64,000 nt of DNA from Marinobacter sediminicola (GTDB taxonomy: Bacteria; Pseudomonadota; Gammaproteobacteria; Pseudomonadales; Oleiphilaceae). Position numbers and translations under genes: made by a program. The stretch lies in NCBI RefSeq assembly GCF_031157525.1, contig NZ_JAVIXR010000008.1, positions 62,001 through 126,000 of the forward strand, in the 5' to 3' direction. Of the stretch, positions 63,278 to 64,000 are shown in pieces. Below the pieces are notes generated by a model. It was not told where the DNA came from. It was given only the letters and a program-made list of their open reading frames with translations, and did not search any database. Numbering within the stretch: position 1 is the first letter of the stretch; each line of letters begins with the position of its first letter.

Positions 63278-64000
63278 ATGAGTGAGCAACAATACAACGC
63301 CGATGCCATTGAAGTACTGAGCGGCCTGGATCCAGTGCGTAAGCGCCCTGGCATGTATACAGATACCAGTCGCCCCAATCACCTGGCCCAGGAAGTCATC
63401 GATAACAGTGTGGATGAAGCCCTGGCGGGGCATGCCCGCCGTATTGATGTAGTGCTTTATTCAGACGGATCCTTGAGTGTTGAAGACGATGGCCGAGGTA
63501 TGCCAGTTGACCTTCACAAGGAAGAAGGACTCTCAGGGGTTGAGCTGATTCTCACCCGGCTCCACGCGGGCGGTAAGTTTTCTCAGGGTAACTACAACTT
63601 CTCCGGTGGTTTGCACGGCGTTGGGGTGTCGGTAGTTAACGCATTATCACGGCACCTTGAGATCAGCGTAAAACGTGATGGCCAACTCCACCACATGACG
63701 TTTGCCAATGGCGATAAGGCCACTGAGCTGGAAGTTATCGACACAGTTGGCAAGCGCAATACCGGTACGCGCATCAAATTCACGCCCGATGCCAAGTATT
63801 TCGACAGCCCGAATTTTTCTGTGAGCCGCCTGCGCCACAACCTGCGCGCGAAAGCGGTGCTTTGTCCTGGTCTGACAGTAACCTTTACGCAGGAAAAAAC
63901 CGGCGAAAAAGATGAGTGGTTCTATGAAGAGGGGCTTCGTGATTATCTACGCTCTGCCTTGGTAGATGTAGAGGTGGTTCCTCTGGAACCCTTTATCGGG
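63278..64000 (+). CDS. parE: DNA topoisomerase IV subunit B, N-terminal part
   Basis: The gene runs off the right edge after 241 codons. It begins MSEQQYNADAIEVLSGLDPV, followed by the GHKL ATPase motifs: NSVDEALAGHARRI (about 46-59), EDDGRGMPVD (about 68-77) and GGLHGVGVSVVNALS (about 110-124). This is the ParE form rather than GyrB, judged from the RKRPGMYTDTSRPNHLAQEVIDN pattern split across 22-45. ParE supplies ATP hydrolysis for decatenation of replicated chromosomes. GGAG lies 13 bases before the ATG, which is a wide spacing. Confidence 0.94.
   Translation, partial: MSEQQYNADAIEVLSGLDPVRKRPGMYTDTSRPNHLAQEVIDNSVDEALAGHARRIDVVLYSDGSLSVEDDGRGMPVDLHKEEGLSGVELILTRLHAGGKFSQGNYNFSGGLHGVGVSVVNALSRHLEISVKRDGQLHHMTFANGDKATELEVIDTVGKRNTGTRIKFTPDAKYFDSPNFSVSRLRHNLRAKAVLCPGLTVTFTQEKTGEKDEWFYEEGLRDYLRSALVDVEVVPLEPFIG

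Overview
The window looks like chromosomal DNA from a marine, hydrocarbon-using gammaproteobacterium of the Marinobacter type. The clues are an Mrp sodium/proton antiporter with a fused MrpA, an integral-membrane alkane hydroxylase AlkB, a complete acyclic-terpene (Atu) cluster ordered as in Pseudomonas, and serA beside a D-2-hydroxyglutarate dehydrogenase. The genus is inferred from gene content and style; no 16S rRNA or other marker is present. I see no tRNA, rRNA, CRISPR array, prophage or insertion sequence.

Layout: 1-5536 (minus) mrpACDEF and the start of mrpG. 5933-9697: a GlxA-type AraC regulator divergent from an acyl-CoA dehydrogenase/enoyl-CoA hydratase pair. 9846-11081: alkB, then a small acidic lipoprotein and a phoX phosphatase with a Pho-box-like site. 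14077-16160: a chemoreceptor and a small membrane protein. 16194-22666 (minus): an imelysin / di-haem oxidoreductase / imelysin / DUF1513 / MFS operon with a Fur-box-like element at its predicted start site. 22851-25828: rlmJ, an unrecognised 430-residue protein and an MscS channel. 25923-30593: a DUF4168 gene with a full sigma-54-type control region, divergent from a histidine kinase/sigma-54 activator pair, followed by an EamA transporter and a GIY-YIG protein. 30571-33296: two alpha/beta hydrolases and an OmpA-like lipoprotein. 33381-36888: serA divergent from D2HGDH-sirtuin. 37017-42945: a COQ8-like kinase, FAH-family protein, apt, purine permease, TRIC-type channel and quinone oxidoreductase. 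43224-55429: atuHGFEDCBA with divergent atuR, a citronellol/geraniol degradation pathway. 55701-59914: a TRAP-type transporter set (T-component lipoprotein, binding protein, fused QM permease). 59998-63176: a subtilisin-like lipoprotein and a PrcB-domain lipoprotein. The window ends inside parE.

The least explained structure is a family of five long intergenic hairpins (9722-9823, 36888-36996, 42974-43083, 47908-48017, 48954-49069) plus one solo half copy (43132-43153). All share a core of about 52-56 nt that folds into two small hairpins. Each copy is clamped by its own perfect or near-perfect 25-30 bp stem, and the stem sequences are unrelated between copies. Three lie between convergent genes and two lie inside the atu operon. 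Many overlapping open frames, including long ones antisense to phoX, atuF and the quinone oxidoreductase, are coding shadows and are not listed as genes.
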